From Candidatus Hydrogenedentota bacterium (lineage in GTDB: Bacteria; Hydrogenedentota; Hydrogenedentia; Hydrogenedentales; JAEUWI01), in contig JAHBVV010000005.1 of NCBI GenBank assembly GCA_019637335.1, forward strand, positions 124,001-188,000: 64,000 nt of DNA. The letters run 5' to 3'. Shown here one piece after another: positions 1-8,921 of this stretch. A program made the translations under genes and the position numbers. The notes below the pieces were generated by a model. The model worked only from the letters and a program-made list of their open reading frames with translations. It ran no database searches and was not told the origin of the DNA. Position 1 is the first letter of the stretch; each line of letters starts with the position of its first letter.

Positions 1-732
1 GTGCCGGTGTATAACGAGGAAGCTACGCTTGAACCCCTGGCGCGCGGCATTGCGGAGCAACTCAGCGCATACGATTACCGGATACTCTTCATCGATGATG
101 GCAGCACGGATGGCTCGTATGCGGCGCTCCTGCGCCTGCGGGCGGAAAACGACCGGATCGATGTGATCAAGTTCGCGCGCAACTGTGGCAAGACCCAGGC
201 CCTGGCGGTGGCATTCGCCCAGATAACCGGCGAAGTCGTCGTGACGATGGACGCCGACTTGCAGGATGATCCGGTTGAGTTGCCGCGGATGCTTGCGAAG
301 CTCGAAGAGGGCTATGACGTGGTGTGCGGCTGGAAGGCCAACCGCCGTGACCCATTCCACAAGACCATTCCATCCCGCTTTTACAACAAGGGCGTCAACG
401 CGCTCTTCGGCCTCGACATCCACGATGTAAACACCGGCTTCAAGGCCATGCGGGCCCCGGTGGCCAAGTCCTTGACCCTGTACGCCGATCTGCACCGGCT
501 CATTCCCGTGATGGCGGCCCAGGCCGGCTTCCGCGTCACCGAAATCCCCGTGACGCATCATCCCCGGCGATTCGGCCACTCGAAGTACGGTTTTTCGCGC
601 TTTTACCAGGGCATGCGCGATGCGGCCCGCCTCTGGTTCCGCGGCCACGCCGCCCGCGCCGCTGAGGCGCAGTCCGAACTGGCCCAGGCGCAGGCCTGTA
701 TCGAGACGAGCCACGTGGGGGCGGCGTCATAA
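1..732 (+). CDS. Family 2 glycosyltransferase, 5' end missing
   Basis: This is a GT-A fold glycosyltransferase of the dolichyl-phosphate mannose synthase/GtrB type, which moves a sugar from a nucleotide donor to a lipid carrier at the cytoplasmic membrane. Visible motifs are PVYNEE at the very start, IDDGSTDGS near residue 31, the DADLQDD metal-binding motif near residue 84, and the HHPRRFGHSKYG segment typical of this family near residue 186. The reading frame is open at base 1 and the usual few residues before the VPVYNEE motif are absent, so the true start lies upstream and the GTG at base 1 is most likely an internal valine codon. The C-terminus after about residue 205 is charged, with no transmembrane pair, unlike GtrB. 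The substrate cannot be told. Confidence 0.85.
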   Translation: MPVYNEEATLEPLARGIAEQLSAYDYRILFIDDGSTDGSYAALLRLRAENDRIDVIKFARNCGKTQALAVAFAQITGEVVVTMDADLQDDPVELPRMLAKLEEGYDVVCGWKANRRDPFHKTIPSRFYNKGVNALFGLDIHDVNTGFKAMRAPVAKSLTLYADLHRLIPVMAAQAGFRVTEIPVTHHPRRFGHSKYGFSRFYQGMRDAARLWFRGHAARAAEAQSELAQAQACIETSHVGAAS

Positions 733-783
733 AGCCTGAACGGCCCTCCCGGAAGAGCCACCGCGAGATCCCGGACTGCTCCG

Positions 784-830
784 GGGAATATACGCGATCC
801 CGCGGAAAAGGATCGCGGACACGTATTCCC
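784..830. repeat. Nested inverted repeat between convergent genes
   Basis: GGGAATA at 784-790 pairs with TATTCCC at 824-830, and inside it CGCGATCC (793-800) pairs with GGATCGCG (810-817) around a nine-base loop. It sits between two convergent genes, where a bidirectional terminator would be expected, but there is no T-tract. The AAGGATCGCGGACA core also recurs near 48844, 48996 (reverse) and, with one base missing, 49296, so this is more likely a copy of a dispersed hairpin repeat that may also stop transcription. Confidence 0.45.
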
Positions 831-851
831 ATCTGAGAACCCCCCCCGCCT

Positions 852-1799
852 TCATACCCCCCCGGCGTCCTCCGCCAACCGCGCCCGAACCGCCTCCAGC
901 ACCCGATCCACCGCAATGTCCTCCAGGCAGCTCCCATGCCCCGCGGGACACACCCCGCCCGCGCCCGCGCGCGCCGCGTGGTTCCAGAACCCGCTGCACG
1001 GCAGGCCACTTCGGATCGCGGTCAGGTTGGGATCGCCGCGCACCAGGAATTCCGGATCCGTCGGGCCGAAAAGCCCCACCACCCGGGTACCCGACGCCAG
1101 GGCCAGGTGCAGCAGGCCGGAATCGCACGCCACCGCCACATCCGCCGCATGCAGCAGGCAGGCCGCGTCGCGCACCGAGGTCTGGCCCGTCAGATCCAGC
1201 CCCGGGCCGAGCCCTTCGCCCGCGGCCCCAACCACGATCACCCGCAGGCCGTCTCGGTGCAGTGCCGACGCCAGTTCCGCCCAGTGTTCGCGGGGCCAGC
1301 GCTTGATGGGCCACGACGCCCCCGGCGCCAGCGCAACCAGCGGCGCCGCGTCGCGCGGCACGCGCGCCAGCAACTCCGAGTCCCAGTCTCGATAGTGCAG
1401 GCGCGGGCGGGCGTCCGGAACCGCGATTCCCGCCTTGCGGCTGTACTCCGCCAGGCGCCACATACGCCGGCTCGCGCCCCGCAACAGCACGTAGCGATCC
1501 GGCCGTGGATGCGCCGGGTTCACCGCGCGCACCGCGGGATGATCCTCAAAGAGCGCGGGGTAATTGCTGATGACCTCAATGGCGGCATCTGGATAGCGCG
1601 TGTGCAGCGCCTCCAGCACGGGCAGCGCCATGATCTCGTCGCCCAGGCGCCAGTTCAGTTCCACCAGCAGCGTACGCGGGCGGCGCAGCAGCCCCTTCAG
1701 ACGCCACCGAACCGCGCGCGCCAGTCGGCCCGCGCGCCGCGCGATAGCGCCCCGCCGCTCGTCATACGTCGGGTGCACGGGCGTCTCCCCGGCGCGCAT
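852..1799 (-). CDS. Family 9 (heptosyltransferase-like) glycosyltransferase
   Basis: The 315-residue product resembles ADP-heptose:LPS heptosyltransferases (GT9, GT-B fold), cytoplasmic enzymes that extend the LPS core. Supporting motifs are the N-terminal LVELNWRLGDEIMALPVLEAL, which matches the family's opening strand and glycine-rich loop, APGASWPIKRWP in the linker, and CDSGLLHLALASGTRVVGLF followed by GPTDPE in the donor-binding half. It is the last gene of the surface-glycan operon that begins with the MFS gene at 6360. The ATG at 1799 overlaps the preceding GT4 gene by 38 bases; a GTG at 1778 would shorten the overlap to 17. The first residues, MRAGETPVHP, look more like dispersed-repeat sequence than family sequence, so the later start is a real option. 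Confidence 0.82.
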   Translation of the reverse strand: MRAGETPVHPTYDERRGAIARRAGRLARAVRWRLKGLLRRPRTLLVELNWRLGDEIMALPVLEALHTRYPDAAIEVISNYPALFEDHPAVRAVNPAHPRPDRYVLLRGASRRMWRLAEYSRKAGIAVPDARPRLHYRDWDSELLARVPRDAAPLVALAPGASWPIKRWPREHWAELASALHRDGLRVIVVGAAGEGLGPGLDLTGQTSVRDAACLLHAADVAVACDSGLLHLALASGTRVVGLFGPTDPEFLVRGDPNLTAIRSGLPCSGFWNHAARAGAGGVCPAGHGSCLEDIAVDRVLEAVRARLAEDAGGV

Positions 1800-2958
1800 C
1801 GCGCATCTCCGCGTAGACCCGCGCAAGCCCCCGGGTATAGGCGTCCAGCCCGAATCGACGCTGCGCCAGTTCGAGGCCCCGGTCCGCATACGTTTTTCGA
1901 AGGGACGCGTCTTCCACCAGCTGTTTGATCTTCTCCCAGAGCGCCAGGAAGTCGTTCGGCTGGCATAGCATCGCCGCGTCCTCCACGATCTCCGGGATCG
2001 CGCCGCTGTAGGTCGTGACCACCGGCGCGCCACAGGCCAGGCTCTCGATAAGCGACATGCCAAACTGCTCCTGCCACGTATCCGTGGCGATGCTCGGCAG
2101 CACGAACACATCCGCACTGCGAAACACGGCCGGCATCGTGTCGTAGGGGCGCGCGCCGAGAAACGTGCAGTGCTCCGCGACGCCCAGCCGCGCCGCGAGC
2201 CGGTCCACCCGATCGCGTCCCGGCCCCGATCCCACAATTGCCAGGCGGAACTTCGTACCGGCAAGTTCGGGCGCGTGGATCAGTTCGCGCAGCGCGAGCA
2301 GCAGAAAATCGATCCCCTTGCGCGGCAGCATCCAGCCGACAAACAGGATCACAAACTCGTCTTCCGCCAGTCCGAGCGCCGCCCGTTCCCCGGGTCCGGG
2401 GCAGAAACGGGCCAGATCGACGCCGGGGTCAATCCGCGTGATCCGCGCCGGATCCGCGCCCTCGATCAGCAGGGTCCGCCGGGATCGCTCCGTGTGCACA
2501 ATGAAATGGTCCGCCTCCGCGATGCACCGGGCCTTGCGCGCGCGGATCACGTCCGAACGCTCCATGTTGAAGGGAATGTTGTCCCAGACCATGACGCTGA
2601 CCGGCACGCCCCACTTCCGCCGGGCTTCCAGCGCCTGCTCGGTCCAGTCCGTGAACAGTTCCCAGGTCTGAATCAGGTCGAAATCCCGGAGCTGCTCATG
2701 AAACGGCAGGATACGGGGCGGCCGGTTTCGGTAGCGCGTCGCGATAAGGTTCGGAAGGCGCCGCCACGCGGGTCCGGCCTGGTAGTCGAAGTAGATCGGG
2801 CGCGTCTCCAGGCCGCTGGCGTCCGCGCCGCGCTCCGCGAAATAGCGCTGGATCTCCGAGTCCGCGCGGAACGCCACCGCATCCGTGTTCGGCAGTCCGG
2901 AAAATGCCGCCAGGTGCCACGGATTGAAGCGGTTCCCCTTCAGGACGGCCAGCTTCAT
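1762..2958 (-). CDS. Family 4 glycosyltransferase
   Basis: A 398-residue GT-B retaining glycosyltransferase. The C-terminal Glycos_transf_1 domain shows GWMLPRKGIDFLL near the domain start, GSGPGRDRVDRLA, and the EX7E donor-binding motif EQFGMSLIE followed by CGAPVVTTYSGAIPE. The N-terminal acceptor domain (roughly residues 1-185) is divergent. The ATG at 2958 overlaps the stop of the acyltransferase gene as ATGA, so the two are probably translationally coupled. The position between an acetyltransferase and a heptosyltransferase-like gene suggests assembly of a lipopolysaccharide or capsule oligosaccharide; the sugar it transfers is unknown. Confidence 0.88.
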   Translation of the reverse strand: MKLAVLKGNRFNPWHLAAFSGLPNTDAVAFRADSEIQRYFAERGADASGLETRPIYFDYQAGPAWRRLPNLIATRYRNRPPRILPFHEQLRDFDLIQTWELFTDWTEQALEARRKWGVPVSVMVWDNIPFNMERSDVIRARKARCIAEADHFIVHTERSRRTLLIEGADPARITRIDPGVDLARFCPGPGERAALGLAEDEFVILFVGWMLPRKGIDFLLLALRELIHAPELAGTKFRLAIVGSGPGRDRVDRLAARLGVAEHCTFLGARPYDTMPAVFRSADVFVLPSIATDTWQEQFGMSLIESLACGAPVVTTYSGAIPEIVEDAAMLCQPNDFLALWEKIKQLVEDASLRKTYADRGLELAQRRFGLDAYTRGLARVYAEMRDARRGDARAPDV

Positions 2959-3482
2959 TCCGTATCCGCCCCGCCGCCCCAGAAGCGCGCCTCCAGCATC
3001 CGCCGCGCCGCCGCACGATCCGTGGGAATGTCGATGTGGCGCGCCAGGCATTTCTCCTCGTACTCGGCCATCGTGCAAATCACGCGCGCCGGATTCCCCG
3101 CCACCACCGTGTCCGGCGGGACGTCCTTCGTCACCACGCTGCACGCCCCCACGATGCTGTTTGGCCCGATCGTCACGTGCGGCAGAATGGTCGCGCGCAC
3201 CCCGATCTGGCAATTATCTCGAATGTCGATCGGCCCGAAGCCCGTCAGCGATTCATACTTCTCCTGGAACGGCCAGTTCAGCCCGTGGTTCACAAAGGTC
3301 ACGTCGTTCGAAATGCACACCCGGTTGCCGATCCGGATAAGCCACGGTTCGCCGCCGAAATCCGACGTGTAGATCCGGCACCCTTCCCCGATGCGCACGC
3401 CCATCTCGCGGAGCGTCCGGATCACGGTCGCCTGCGATCCGTAGCGAAGTTTGAGCTTTTGAATAAGGTGTCGTAGAGACAT
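2955..3482 (-). CDS. Hexapeptide-repeat acyltransferase (WbbJ/maltose acetyltransferase type)
   Basis: The 175-residue product has the left-handed beta-helix of the hexapeptide acyltransferases, which O- or N-acetylate sugars from acetyl-CoA. Imperfect hexapeptide turns run from about residue 27 (IGEGCRIYTSD) to residue 136 (IGPNSIVGACSVVTKDVPP), ending in the family's AGNPARVI segment; FVNHG near residue 64 probably supplies the catalytic histidine. I chose the ATG at 3482 because the MSLRHL opening matches related proteins; an upstream ATG at 3521 would add 13 residues with no family resemblance. It overlaps the next gene by four bases and probably decorates a glycan made by this operon. 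Confidence 0.85.
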   Translation of the reverse strand: MSLRHLIQKLKLRYGSQATVIRTLREMGVRIGEGCRIYTSDFGGEPWLIRIGNRVCISNDVTFVNHGLNWPFQEKYESLTGFGPIDIRDNCQIGVRATILPHVTIGPNSIVGACSVVTKDVPPDTVVAGNPARVICTMAEYEEKCLARHIDIPTDRAAARRMLEARFWGGGADTE

Positions 3483-3567
3483 GGAAGGTGGCCAGAGTTC
3501 GGTACGCGGTTTCACGCCCATTCAATCAGAACGGGGCGCGCCTTGGCAATATCTGGCGGGCGTTCCC

Positions 3568-4326
3568 TCAGCCACCCGGCTTGTCCATCCGCCAGAACAA
3601 ATGCAGGCTCGCGGACGGCGCCCAGTCCACCACCCGCGGTCCGACCGCCGAGAAGAGCCGTTGCAGCCGGAACTGTATGGATTCCGGCATGCGCGGGTGA
3701 TCCACCCACGGGAACAGCCCCAGCCCCACTTCGGGCGCATGGCCAATTGCACGCGTCACCTGAAAGCCCGCTTCACCGTAGATCTGCCTTACAAAGCCGG
3801 GCGTCAGCGGTTGCTCCAGTTCCTGCGGCTGCCACCGGCCGAACGGGGCCCAGGTATGCTTCTTGTACAGGCCGACGCCCTCGCAGGCCCACTTCACCAG
3901 CCCCGCCACGTTGCCGTAGTTCGGCGCGCTCAGAAAGAAGACGCCCCCCGGCCGCAGCACGCGATAGAACTCCAGCGCCGCCGCCGCCGGATCCGGGAAG
4001 TGCTCCGACGAGTCCACGCACAGCAGCACGTCCGCGCTCCCGCTGGCAAAGGGCATCCGCGCCACATCCGCGCGGATCAGCGGAAAGCCCTTCCGGCTGA
4101 TCACAAAGTCCACCCCGGCGTAATGCCCGCCGCGCGCCGCCACCAGATCGGCGATGTAGCCGCGCCCGCATCCGGCATCGACCACGCGCCTCCCCGAGAA
4201 GTCGATGCCGAGCTCGTCGAGCACCGTGGAGAGCAGCGTCGTGTTGATGCCGTCGATCCCGCCGAACGGCGAGCTGATCATCCGCGGGTTGCTCTCGTAG
4301 AAGCGTTGAATTGGATCGTAGGGCAT
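3568..4326 (-). CDS. SAM-dependent methyltransferase (class I)
   Basis: A 252-residue Rossmann-fold methyltransferase. Motif I is VVDAGCGRGYIADL (near residue 48), an acidic end of strand 2 follows at GVDF, and DVLLCVDSSEHFPDP plus LRPGGVFFLSAPNYGN are the post-motif II and III segments of the Methyltransf_11 group. The ATG at 4326 lies one base after the stop of the glycosyltransferase gene upstream, and the product probably methylates a sugar or lipid intermediate of the same pathway. The C-terminal WVDHPRMPESIQF segment resembles translated dispersed-repeat sequence (see rejected items). A nine-residue-longer start at 4353 would overlap the upstream gene and is less likely. Confidence 0.85.
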   Translation of the reverse strand: MPYDPIQRFYESNPRMISSPFGGIDGINTTLLSTVLDELGIDFSGRRVVDAGCGRGYIADLVAARGGHYAGVDFVISRKGFPLIRADVARMPFASGSADVLLCVDSSEHFPDPAAAALEFYRVLRPGGVFFLSAPNYGNVAGLVKWACEGVGLYKKHTWAPFGRWQPQELEQPLTPGFVRQIYGEAGFQVTRAIGHAPEVGLGLFPWVDHPRMPESIQFRLQRLFSAVGPRVVDWAPSASLHLFWRMDKPGG

Positions 4327-4327
4327 A

Positions 4328-5194
4328 CTAATACCATACCATTTTCCGCGCAAACCGGCTGCCGGTATAGACCGCCAACGGCCGCAACACCGGGTACAGC
4401 AACGCCGCGCTGTTCCGCAGGCTGCCGCGCTTCAATTCCCGCAGCCACTGCGCGTATTTCGCCGGGCTCGCCAGATCCGCAATCAAGTCCGCCTCCGTGT
4501 AGGCGCAGCCCATCTCCCGCAGCGCGAGCCCCTCGTTCCGGCAGCGCCGGAATACGCCGCGCAGGCTGTAATTGTGGTGGTGCAGCACCGGCGCGTCGTC
4601 TGGAAACACGATTGTGACGCCCGCCGCGTGCAACTTCTTCTGGAAGCCGAAATCTTCGCCCGTCGCCTGTGGATCGATGCGGAGCGGTTCCCAGACCGAC
4701 CGCCGCACCGCCGTGTTCGCGAAGGAAAGCCCCTTCCCATACCGCGCCGTGAACTTTGCAATCTCCCGCGTGAAGTAGTAGTACCCGTTCTTCTCCCAGG
4801 GAAACTGCGGGAAGGCGCGATCCGGGTCGGGAATGGACGATCCGCACGATACTCCAACCCCCGGGTCCGACAGGGGCGCCACCAGCCGCTCCAGCCAGTC
4901 CAGGCGCGCGGGAACCGCGTCCTGCGAAAGGTTTACCACGAGCGCCCCGCGCGCTTCGGCAAAGATCCGCTCGCGCAGCCGGCCCCAGTCGAATGCCGCG
5001 GGGTCCACAGGGACGACCCGGACCGGATAGGCCGCCAGGGCCTCCAGCGTGCCGTCCGTGGAGCCGGAATCATATGCGACCACTTCGAAGTTCCGTCGCG
5101 TCTCCTGCGCGAAGACACGGTCCAGCGCGCGCCGCAGGATTTCCCCGCCGTTTCGGCACGGGATGCCGATCGTAATCTCCGGCGCCCCGGTCAT
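4328..5194 (-). CDS. Family 2 glycosyltransferase, rhamnosyltransferase-like
   Basis: A 288-residue GT-A fold enzyme. It opens with ITIGIPCRNGGEILRRAL and has the AYDSGSTDGTLE nucleotide-sugar motif near residue 40. NLSQDAVP near residue 89 stands where a DxD-type motif is expected, as in rhamnosyltransferases of the RfbF/WsaF group, and GEDFGFQKKLHAAG near residue 185 is the ED-containing acceptor motif. The ATG at 5194 overlaps the MFS stop codon as ATGA. No transmembrane segment is evident, so it acts on the cytoplasmic face. The donor sugar is not determinable; rhamnose is only the best-known case for this subgroup. Confidence 0.85.
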   Translation of the reverse strand: MTGAPEITIGIPCRNGGEILRRALDRVFAQETRRNFEVVAYDSGSTDGTLEALAAYPVRVVPVDPAAFDWGRLRERIFAEARGALVVNLSQDAVPARLDWLERLVAPLSDPGVGVSCGSSIPDPDRAFPQFPWEKNGYYYFTREIAKFTARYGKGLSFANTAVRRSVWEPLRIDPQATGEDFGFQKKLHAAGVTIVFPDDAPVLHHHNYSLRGVFRRCRNEGLALREMGCAYTEADLIADLASPAKYAQWLRELKRGSLRNSAALLYPVLRPLAVYTGSRFARKMVWY

Positions 5195-6360
5195 CGCCGC
5201 GCGAATCCCATCCGGTCCCCGAACATCAGGAAAACGACCAGGAGCAGCGGATAGGCCGCGCCCAGCCCGAGCGCCGCGCGCAGCCCGATCTGCTCCGCCA
5301 GGAGCCCGCAGATATACGGGGCCAGCAGGCACCCCGCGTTACCCGCCGCCGACATCGCTGCGAAGAGCGTGGCCCCGCCCTGCGGAAAGGCCTCCGCCGC
5401 CATCGCCAGGGCCGTGGGCCAGAGCACGCTGCAACCCAGGCCCACCAGGACACACGCCCCCAGCGCCACGCCCGGCGCGGAAGCCCCCAGGGCCGCGCCC
5501 GCAGCAAAACCCGCGCTGCACAAGAGCGCGCCGCCCACCATCATCAGGCGTCCCGGGAGGTTGCGCCCGTATCCGCTCGCCAGCAGCCGCCCGCTGCCCA
5601 TCGCCAGTGCAAATCCACCCAGACCCAGCCCCGCCGCCGCCTTGCTGAAACCCAACTCGCGCTCCGCATAGGCCGGCAGCCATTGCGCCATCCCTTCCTC
5701 TGTCGCTCCTATCAGCAGGATCCCGATCAGGCCCGCGTAGAACAGCGGAATCCGCGCGAGCTGCCGCAGGCGCAGACGTTTTTTGCTTCCGCTCACCAGG
5801 GGCGGCACGGGCTCCACCGCGAAGCCCGCAAGCACCAGCGCGGGCGCCGCCGCAAACCCGATCATCACAACGCGCCAGTTGACATCGAGCCGGATCAGCA
5901 GCGAGGCGATCAGCAGGGTGGTGAGCGCGCCGGCGCAGTAGAAGGCGTGGAGACGGTTCAGGGCCGCCGCGCGGTGGGAGACCGACAGCGCCGACACGAT
6001 CGGGCTCATTACCATATCGATAACACCCGCCCCGAACCCGGTCACGAAACACGCGGCGAGGAGCGTCGGAAAACTGAACGCGTCCGCCAGTAGGATCAGC
6101 CCCGCCGCGCTGAAGCCCGCGCCCGCCAGGCAGAACGGCTTCGCGCCCAGCCGGTCCGCCAGCGGCCCGCTCAGGAGGATGCCGCTCACGAACCCGGCAT
6201 ACAGCAGACCGGCCATCAGGCCCATCTGGCCCTCCGCCAGCCCGCCCATCGCCTCGCTCAGCGTCGTCAGGTAGACGGGGATCAGGCTCGTGCCAATCGC
6301 CACGCACATCATGCCGGCATAGCAAAGGCGCAAGAGCACCTCATCGCGGTAAATCGTCAT
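5191..6360 (-). CDS. MFS transporter
   Basis: A 389-residue major facilitator superfamily protein with about twelve hydrophobic segments in two halves. The MFS signature between segments 2 and 3 is GPLADRLGAKPF (near residue 65) and a matching loop in the second half is ASGYGRNLPGRLM. It is somewhat closer to the FucP/sugar-efflux style than to drug exporters, but the substrate is unknown. It is the first gene of the operon that continues through GT2, methyltransferase, acyltransferase, GT4 and GT9 genes, so it may move a glycan precursor or sugar. The upstream 1.1 kb is noncoding repeat sequence, and I saw no clear promoter next to the start. Confidence 0.85.
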   Translation of the reverse strand: MTIYRDEVLLRLCYAGMMCVAIGTSLIPVYLTTLSEAMGGLAEGQMGLMAGLLYAGFVSGILLSGPLADRLGAKPFCLAGAGFSAAGLILLADAFSFPTLLAACFVTGFGAGVIDMVMSPIVSALSVSHRAAALNRLHAFYCAGALTTLLIASLLIRLDVNWRVVMIGFAAAPALVLAGFAVEPVPPLVSGSKKRLRLRQLARIPLFYAGLIGILLIGATEEGMAQWLPAYAERELGFSKAAAGLGLGGFALAMGSGRLLASGYGRNLPGRLMMVGGALLCSAGFAAGAALGASAPGVALGACVLVGLGCSVLWPTALAMAAEAFPQGGATLFAAMSAAGNAGCLLAPYICGLLAEQIGLRAALGLGAAYPLLLVVFLMFGDRMGFARR

Positions 6361-7470
6361 GCCACCTTCTTTCCAGAAAAAGCAACGGAGTTGGGCAACA
6401 CTTTAGCCGCCCGAGGCATCATATTGAAAATCGGCAGCACGACAACCGTCCGATGCGGCGGCGCGCAGAAACGGCGGCAAGCGAACCGGCGAATTACACA
6501 ACATTTCAGCAGTCTGGTGTAAGGCGCCCGGTAACATTTTAGCCGGCTGAAGCAAAGAAGGTTTTCAACCACGAATGAACACGAATTCACACGAATAAGA
6601 GAGACTATTGACCCGGTTCGAAGACTCAAATGGAACGGTAATAGGTCCGCCTTTTATCCTTTGAGCCCATGAAGAGGAGAATTTTCCCACAGATTTGCAC
6701 AGATCGCCACAGATAGGAGGTAGAGACCGGCAGCCGGTACCGGCACACAGGTGACGGATTAGTATTCGAAATAGGCGATCCTCTGGTTTAGGTAGGTGGA
6801 GCATTTCTGATCTATCTGTGCGGATCCGCGCGAAGCTTTGGGAAGACCCCTTCGTTGGGGCGAAAGGGTTGAGCTATGTTCTCCGCGGCCAATCAGGTTT
6901 CTCGCTGCTTGGTTGCCTGGCTGCGGGCCTGGGTAAAGGCCGGCCTCATGAACTGAATCTCGGTTTCTTATTCGCGTCTATTCGTGTCCATTCGTGGTTA
7001 AACCACTTTTCAACTTCATTCCGCCAAAGTCTTACAAGAATCCAAACAAGTCACATCGGAAACAGCACGCAGCCGCCTGCAAACCCCAACGACCGAAATC
7101 ATTTTCTGTTTTCTATCCGTGTCATCAGTGCAATCCGTGGGCACAATTCTTGATCACCGCCAGCGGCTGCTCCCGATGCATTCGTGTGCATTGGTGTTCA
7201 TTCGTGGTTAAGAATGCGCTCTCGATCATCGACCCAATCCATCTGCGTAACAGAAATCACCCTATGCGCTCTCTGCGTTCTATGCGGTTAAAGCTATTCT
7301 CTTTTTTTCTTCGTGACCTTCGTGCCCTTCGTGGTGATCAATTCCTTGGTTGCGGCCAGCGGCTGCCCCGTGTTCATTCGTGGTTCACTTTGTCTTCGTT
7401 GCGGTCAATGGTCGCCCCGTACTACGCAACGTTCCCGTTCTATCGGATGCGTGGCCCAAACCAAAGGGCC
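6361..7470. repeat. Patchwork of decayed dispersed repeats, no gene
   Basis: No credible gene lies in this 1.1 kb. It contains at least five kinds of short, degenerate repeats: ATTCGTGTTCATTCGTGGTT (near 6970-7000, 7188-7210, 7369-7386 and reversed at 6567-6597), CACAGAT strings (6687-6716 and reversed at 6810-6821), CTCTGCGTTCTATGCGGTTA (7270-7290), triple CTTCGTG units (7309-7335) and AACATTTTAGCCGGCTGAAG (6533-6552, related at 6398-6417). The block GCCAGCGGCTGC plus a following ATTCGTG stretch occurs twice (7159 and 7357). TGACCCGGTTCGAAG at 6609-6623 recurs exactly, reversed, at 49159-49173. Short open frames here are translations of the repeats. Confidence 0.75.
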
Positions 7471-8877
7471 TTACCCCTCAAAACCCGGATTCAGCGTGTG
7501 CCGCACCTCGCACACCCCCTCCAGGTACGCATTGAGTTCCGCGCGCAATTCCGACACCTTTTCGGGCATCTGTTCCGCCAGATTGGCGCTCTCGGATAGG
7601 TCCGCCTCCAGATCGTACAGTTCCACATCCACCGGATCGTAGGTCTCGATCAACTTGTAGCGCCCCTTCCGGATCGCCACGCCCGGGCGTTTCGCGCGTT
7701 CGTGGTAATGCGGGTAATACCAGACCTGGGGCTTGCGATCGATCTCCGCGGCGCCCCGCCAGAGCGGGCTCAGGTCATACCCGTCAATGGTCTCCGCTGC
7801 CGGTTCATCCGCACCGGTCACCGCGTCAATGGTCGGCAGGAGGTCCGTGCCCATGGAGATCTGATCGGTCACCGCGCCCGCCGGAACATGCCCCGGCCAG
7901 CGCACGATCAGCGGCACCCGGATCCCGCCTTCGTACAGCGTGCCCTTGCCCTCGCGAAGTGGGGTCTGAACTCCGCTGGTTTCCAGGCCGCCGTTATCGG
8001 AGGTGAAAACAACAAATGTCTCCTCTTCCAGGTCCAGTTCCTTCAACGTGTCGAGCACGCGACCGACGTTCCGGTCCATATTTTCGACCATCGCGGCATA
8101 GGCGGGATGAATACCCGTTTCCTTCCCGGCGAATTTCGCGCGGTATTTCTCCTCCAGGCCGCCCGGGGCCTCGAGCGGCGTGTGCACCGCGTAGTAAGTC
8201 AGGTACAGGAAGAACGGCTGCTTGCGGTGCTCCCGAACGAACGCGATAGCCTCGTCGGTCAGCCGATCGGTGAGGTACTGGCCTTCCGGCCCCGGTTTCA
8301 GCGTGGGAATGCGCGCGTTCCAATCCTTCTCCGGGTTTTCGTACGGGTAGTAGTAGGTCGGCGGGCTCCCGTGGGTCCAGCCGCCGATGTTCACATCAAA
8401 GCCCTGGTCCTCCGGCCAGTAGCCTTCGTGGCCCAAATGCCATTTCCCCACGCTGGCCGTGGCGTACCCCTTCGCCTTGAGCACCTCCGCGATCGTCACT
8501 TCTTCGTGCGGCAGATACATGCGGTCCTGCGGCGGGATGATGCGCCCCTTTTCCGGCCAGCGGTGGCGGCCGATCGCCGTAATGTGACCCGTGAAGCCCA
8601 GCCGCGCGGGATTCTTCCCCGTCATCAGCGCGGCGCGGCTCGGGGAGCACACGGGACAGTTTGCATACGCCTGCGTGAAGCGCAGCCCCTCCCGCGCCAG
8701 CTGGTCGGTGTGTGGCGTCTCGTACAGCGCGCCGCCGTAGCAGCCCAGGTCCTTCCAACCCAGGTCATCGATAAGGATCAGCAGCACGTTCGGCTTGCGC
8801 GCCGCCAGGGCGCGGCGGTCCCATGCGAGTCCACCCAGGGCAGCGGCGCCCGCGGCCAGGAATTGGCGTCGATTCAT
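7471..8877 (-). CDS. Tat-exported arylsulfatase-family sulfatase
   Basis: A 468-residue sulfatase, hydrolysing sulfate esters outside the cytoplasm, probably on sulfated glycans. The N-terminus MNRRQFLAAGAAAL is a twin-arginine signal. DD at 37-38 are calcium ligands, and CPVCSPSRAALMTG (74-87) is the sulfatase signature in which Cys77 would be converted to formylglycine by an FGE or anSME enzyme not present in this window. GKWHLGH and FTSDNGG are further active-site motifs. It follows the unknown secreted protein at 8922 by 44 bases and may be the last gene of an operon starting at 13352. The C-terminal DUF4976-like region (RKGRYKLIE, ELYDLEADLSE) is intact. Confidence 0.93.
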   Translation of the reverse strand: MNRRQFLAAGAAALGGLAWDRRALAARKPNVLLILIDDLGWKDLGCYGGALYETPHTDQLAREGLRFTQAYANCPVCSPSRAALMTGKNPARLGFTGHITAIGRHRWPEKGRIIPPQDRMYLPHEEVTIAEVLKAKGYATASVGKWHLGHEGYWPEDQGFDVNIGGWTHGSPPTYYYPYENPEKDWNARIPTLKPGPEGQYLTDRLTDEAIAFVREHRKQPFFLYLTYYAVHTPLEAPGGLEEKYRAKFAGKETGIHPAYAAMVENMDRNVGRVLDTLKELDLEEETFVVFTSDNGGLETSGVQTPLREGKGTLYEGGIRVPLIVRWPGHVPAGAVTDQISMGTDLLPTIDAVTGADEPAAETIDGYDLSPLWRGAAEIDRKPQVWYYPHYHERAKRPGVAIRKGRYKLIETYDPVDVELYDLEADLSESANLAEQMPEKVSELRAELNAYLEGVCEVRHTLNPGFEG

Positions 8878-8921
8878 CTATTTGGCCTCCTGCATTCGTG
8901 GTTTCGGAAACGGCGGACGCA

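Noticed and set aside
3678-3700. A second TGGATTCCCGC-type repeat inside the methyltransferase gene
   Set aside because: TGGATTCCGGCATGCGCGGG resembles the element, but the stem is broken and the match could be chance; noted only as possible.
6357-7599. Several 60-200 codon open frames in the repeat region
   Set aside because: Their translations are strings of repeat-derived sequence such as FVVENLL and RSMRLKLF, without family resemblance or ribosome-binding sites.
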